A stretch of 64,000 nt of DNA, from the NCBI GenBank assembly GCA_024687205.1, contig JAILES010000061.1, positions 1 to 64,000 of the forward strand. Direction: 5' to 3'. A program made the position numbers and the translations under genes. Each line of letters opens with the position of its first letter. Position 1 is the stretch's first letter. Origin of the DNA: Lachnospiraceae bacterium (GTDB lineage: Bacteria; Bacillota; Clostridia; Lachnospirales; Lachnospiraceae). The notes beneath the pieces were generated by a model that saw only the letters and a program-made list of their open reading frames with translations, was not told where the DNA came from and did no database searches. Below, piece by piece: positions 62,001 through 64,000 of this stretch.

Positions 62001-63486
62001 TGACCATTCGGGTTCCATGGATATGTATGTGGGCAACGGAGCCAGCTATCTGGATGTGGCCGTGGAATCCGCAAAGCGCGGTGTGGATAATATGAGGGAA
62101 AGCGATGAAGTGGGGGTGCTTGCCTTTGATGATACTTACACCTGGGCGCACAGGCTTTCCTATGCGGATGATAAGGAAGCTATAAAAGACGATATTGAGA
62201 CCATCGGAAGCGGCGGCGGTACCGTGATCCAGCCGGCACTCGAAGAAGCAAGAGTGGCACTGGGATCAAGTAATGCACAGGTAAGGCACATAATACTGCT
62301 TACCGATGGCTACGGTGAATCCAGCGACTTCAGTCAGGTCATCGACAGGATAGTAAATGACGGTATCACCCTTTCTACCGTTGCGGTAGGTTTTGATTCC
62401 GATACACAGCTGATGCAAAGACTGGCCAACGAAGCCGGCGGACGTTATTATTTCACCGACGGACGTTCCGATCTGCCCAGGATCTTCGCGCAGGAAGTAT
62501 ATATGGGCGGCGATACCTATATCAAGAACGGTGATTATGAAGTGCTGACAGGCATGAAGCATGAGATCACCGACGGGCTCTTTGAAGACGGATGGCTCAA
62601 CATACTCGGCTATGTGGCTGCAAGCCCCAAGGAAGGATCTTCACAGCTGCTTACTTCCGCAGCAGGTGATCCGCTGCTTACGGTATGGCAGTACGGTCTG
62701 GGCAAGACCGCCGCATGGAATACGGATGCGGACGGCAAGTGGACAGCCAGCTACAGCGGAGAAGATGATTATGCTGCAATGTGGAAGAGGCTGGTGGACT
62801 TTACTTCGGGCACTCCTGCGATAGGAGACGATTACGTTGAGACCGAGAACAAGGACGGACGTACCCTGGTCACTTATCACACATCAAGTTATCAGGATTC
62901 CACCGCCATCGAAGGTATGTATACGGGACCTAAGGGTGATACAGGAGAAGTGACATTTACGGCAAGGGAACCGGGTGTATACGAGACTTATCTGGATACC
63001 GCGGATACCGGTCTGTATTATATCAACGTAAAACGAAGCGACAACGGACAGGTGACCGGAGCCATGATGAGCGGTGCAGTGGTCCAGTACAGTGATGAAT
63101 ACCGCTTTGATGTATCGGACGTGGCCTTCAATTCTTTGGTGGACCAGTACGGCAGGCATATCACTCTTGAGGACGATCCTTTTTCAAAGCTGGATATAAA
63201 GAAGATCGCAAGAAGGGATATCACTCCTCTGCTGATAGCGCTGGCGGTCATACTCTTCCTTTTCGATATAGCGGGCAGAAGGTTCGGTTTTGAACCCGTG
63301 TTCAGAAAGAAGAAACGTAAGACGGTGCCTGAAGAAACAGAGGAAGAAGTGACAGAGGAAGTAATTGAAGAAACTGCTCCCGACGTTAAAAAGAAGAAAA
63401 AGAAAGTTAAGAAGAAAGCAGCGGCAGAAGAGGAAGAACTGGATACTTCCGCGCTGCTAAAGAGAAAGAAAGACAGGAATCTGTAG
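59023..63486 (+). CDS. Giant membrane protein with three VWA domains (BatA-like fusion)
   Basis: The 1487-residue protein looks like two VWA proteins fused in tandem. The first half starts as BatA: membrane helices at about residues 8-25 and 58-80, then a VWA domain with metal site DNSLS (D95, S97, S99) and a beta-rich extracytoplasmic region. Two more helices lie at about 590-610 and 618-640. The second half has a VWA domain with DMSVS (D653, S655, S657), a beta domain, a glutamine-amidotransferase-like segment near 875-985 (YGGGVICCGGQDSYMIGGY), a third VWA with DHSGS (D994, S996, S998), and a further beta domain. A final helix lies at about 1400-1418, and a tail of Glu/Lys-rich repeats follows. 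It is the likely target or effector of the MoxR/DUF58 pair. Confidence 0.9.
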   Translation: MVFSSMWPLAFLAVIPIIIILYLLKPRGTDTEISSNILWEKLFKNVSSKTFFEKFIQDLLMYLQILIMILLMLALMAPQIMLRTRTGGSTVLVIDNSLSMQHTGADGRSRLDEAKARASSYVTAAAGDVSVISVCGESRILIASTRDSSSLKNVISGLKAADREGSFADAYQMIDSLHADHVVVYTDGDGVEGVAEYAEELKAQVINVGKPVYNVSLDYMAMTEKGTAADGGVLADATVRYTNYGDEAASFELTFYDADGSILAVKPVKVDAGASASVLAEDISVKGDYISGRLSGVSYEGGKNKDSLSADDSIYALRVSASSAKGLLVSAGNSFVERAYFASTGTDLTRAANDNVLAASAYDVVIYDAGYSKKYTPTVSDKESDSKKDATAKVNFFDIAADGKAKKQNVVVEVKDCELTKGLGDFKLGVNLTNTFDKPEWATSFMESGGECVGYYGINGDHKEVVIGFDIRESDFALKAEFPVFVAETVSYLADSHLLAKNSYELGEALEFNPSAEPDTAERQMFRIDVEGETETLTIDKAGLYAINAGEHREYFYVKLGTAGRDGRKDAADISGMGNAEAVLARQSLRNALLIIAIVLLLIEWILYVRRMNYKKKFYLIARTVILLLLILALMGLKLPKNTKETTTVFLVDMSVSDTENLEAFDEYISNSLKKMPPNNRYAIISFGRDAVVEQFVTDRNMYMGLSGEADETATNFEMALQRASALLPADTASRIVVLTDGRETAGNLENVKGLFEGGDISLEAVVIPADTKNDVYLSDVDMPDVLHQGEEYYITVKAQSNYDTNAVIEIYSGDKLVASEEVTLKKGSNSFVFEEEVSEEALESYEVKIRAEGDGCAENDTYSAYSRVEEAPKVLVLRGSAENSTAFEKLLEAAHVNAEFVKASKAPDTLMGMLEYRTFILENVYRDELPDGFVDNLETYVKDYGGGVICCGGQDSYMIGGYNDTPIETVLPVNMELRGTLEIPSTAIVMVIDHSGSMDMYVGNGASYLDVAVESAKRGVDNMRESDEVGVLAFDDTYTWAHRLSYADDKEAIKDDIETIGSGGGTVIQPALEEARVALGSSNAQVRHIILLTDGYGESSDFSQVIDRIVNDGITLSTVAVGFDSDTQLMQRLANEAGGRYYFTDGRSDLPRIFAQEVYMGGDTYIKNGDYEVLTGMKHEITDGLFEDGWLNILGYVAASPKEGSSQLLTSAAGDPLLTVWQYGLGKTAAWNTDADGKWTASYSGEDDYAAMWKRLVDFTSGTPAIGDDYVETENKDGRTLVTYHTSSYQDSTAIEGMYTGPKGDTGEVTFTAREPGVYETYLDTADTGLYYINVKRSDNGQVTGAMMSGAVVQYSDEYRFDVSDVAFNSLVDQYGRHITLEDDPFSKLDIKKIARRDITPLLIALAVILFLFDIAGRRFGFEPVFRKKKRKTVPEETEEEVTEEVIEETAPDVKKKKKKVKKKAAAEEEELDTSALLKRKKDRNL

Positions 63487-63487
63487 T

Positions 63488-64000
63488 ATGGCATTTGACG
63501 GGATAACCGTGGCCGCCATGGTGGCGGAACTTAAGAATACAATTAAAGACGGAAGGATAAATAAGATAGCGCAGCCTGAAAAGGATGCGCTATTGCTCAC
63601 GATAAAGGGTGCGGGGAGCCAGTACAGGCTGTTTATGTCCGCAAATGCATCCCTGCCGCTTATCTATCTTGATGACGAGAACAGGCAGTCTCCCCAGACG
63701 GCGCCTGCTTTTTGCATGCTCATGAGAAAGTATGTGCAGAACGCAAAGATACTCGATATCAGCCAGCCGGGACTGGAGAGAGTCATAAGGATAAAATTAA
63801 GCGGCTATAACGAAATGGGTGATGAGAGAGTATTAAGCCTTGTGACCGAGATAATGGGCAAACACAGCAACATCATACTGCTTGATGAAAACGATAAGGT
63901 GATCGATTCGATAAAGCGTGTCTCGGCCATGGTCAGCTCCGTAAGGGAGGTGCTGCCGGGCAAGGGTTATTTCATACCCGACAGCGGCAGGAAGGCGGAT
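63488..64000 (+). CDS. rqcH: RqcH/NFACT ribosome quality-control protein (3' end outside window)
   Basis: The reading frame runs off the window edge; 171 residues are visible. It begins MAFDGITVAAMVAELKNTIK, the NFACT-N opening, with GRINKIAQPEKDALLLTIKG, FCMLMRKYVQNAKILDI and IMGKHSNIILLDENDKVIDS, all characteristic of RqcH (formerly called fibronectin-binding protein FbpA). RqcH adds C-terminal alanine tails to stalled nascent chains on 50S subunits. It begins 1 nt after the VWA gene with only AGGAA upstream, so it may be read from the same transcript. Confidence 0.93.
   Translation, partial: MAFDGITVAAMVAELKNTIKDGRINKIAQPEKDALLLTIKGAGSQYRLFMSANASLPLIYLDDENRQSPQTAPAFCMLMRKYVQNAKILDISQPGLERVIRIKLSGYNEMGDERVLSLVTEIMGKHSNIILLDENDKVIDSIKRVSAMVSSVREVLPGKGYFIPDSGRKAD

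Overview
The window reads as chromosome from a clostridial Firmicute, most likely of the family Lachnospiraceae. This rests on the gene content and order (mraZ-rsmH-ftsL-ftsI-mraY-murD-ftsW-ftsQ-ftsZ; asp23-nusB-xseA-xseB-ispA-dxs-tlyA-nadK-recN), on strong AGGAGG-type ribosome binding sites, on sigma-A-like promoters, and on several small protein families common in that group. No tRNA, rRNA, CRISPR array or complete insertion sequence was seen. Almost all genes are on the + strand; only a MATE transporter and a GH51 arabinofuranosidase are on the minus strand.

Region 1 (2-6382) is the end of an operon of large, mostly unrecognised proteins: a big soluble or surface-type protein cut by the window edge, a small multi-pass membrane protein, a VirB6/TrbL-like polytopic protein with a long cytoplasmic tail, and a membrane-anchored protein ending in a YunG-like domain. 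It looks like an envelope or secretion assembly. Region 2 (6386-19903) is a mosaic of accessory genes: an ABC exporter and a MATE pump that overlap tail to tail, a GH51 enzyme, two coiled-coil proteins, a TetR regulator with two tandem operators ahead of a CPBP protease and an SGNH hydrolase, a WYL regulator behind a perfect palindrome, and small proteins (RidA, YjbR, GyrI-like, TIGR04076, TfoX-N) with a YoaP-like gene remnant. A hairpin element of about 255 nt lies at 16315-16571.

Region 3 (20008-36494) is core: ychF-lgt, then the division and cell wall (dcw) cluster from mraZ to ftsZ, without murE, murF, murC or murG, then deoB, prfC and a transglutaminase-like lipoprotein. The mraZ promoter carries four 10-bp-spaced MraZ-type boxes. 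Region 4 (36495-41552) is an AT-richer accessory island with one giant secreted protein (DUF6273/C-type-lectin-like module plus bacterial Ig-like domain) and a gene-poor, degenerate stretch. Region 5 (41553-49910) is a tightly packed housekeeping operon, asp23 to recN.

Region 6 (49989-63486) starts with glgA and runs with almost no gaps into a seven-gene cluster: an extracytoplasmic/membrane protein with a glutamine-amidotransferase-like segment, an ABC ATPase, an ABC-2 permease, a membrane coiled-coil protein with about 37 Gly-Gln-Asn repeats, a MoxR AAA+ ATPase, a DUF58 protein and a 1487-residue membrane protein with three von Willebrand A domains. This joins a MoxR/DUF58/VWA chaperone module to a GldA/GldF-like ABC transporter and is the best candidate here for an undescribed system. 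The window ends inside rqcH.
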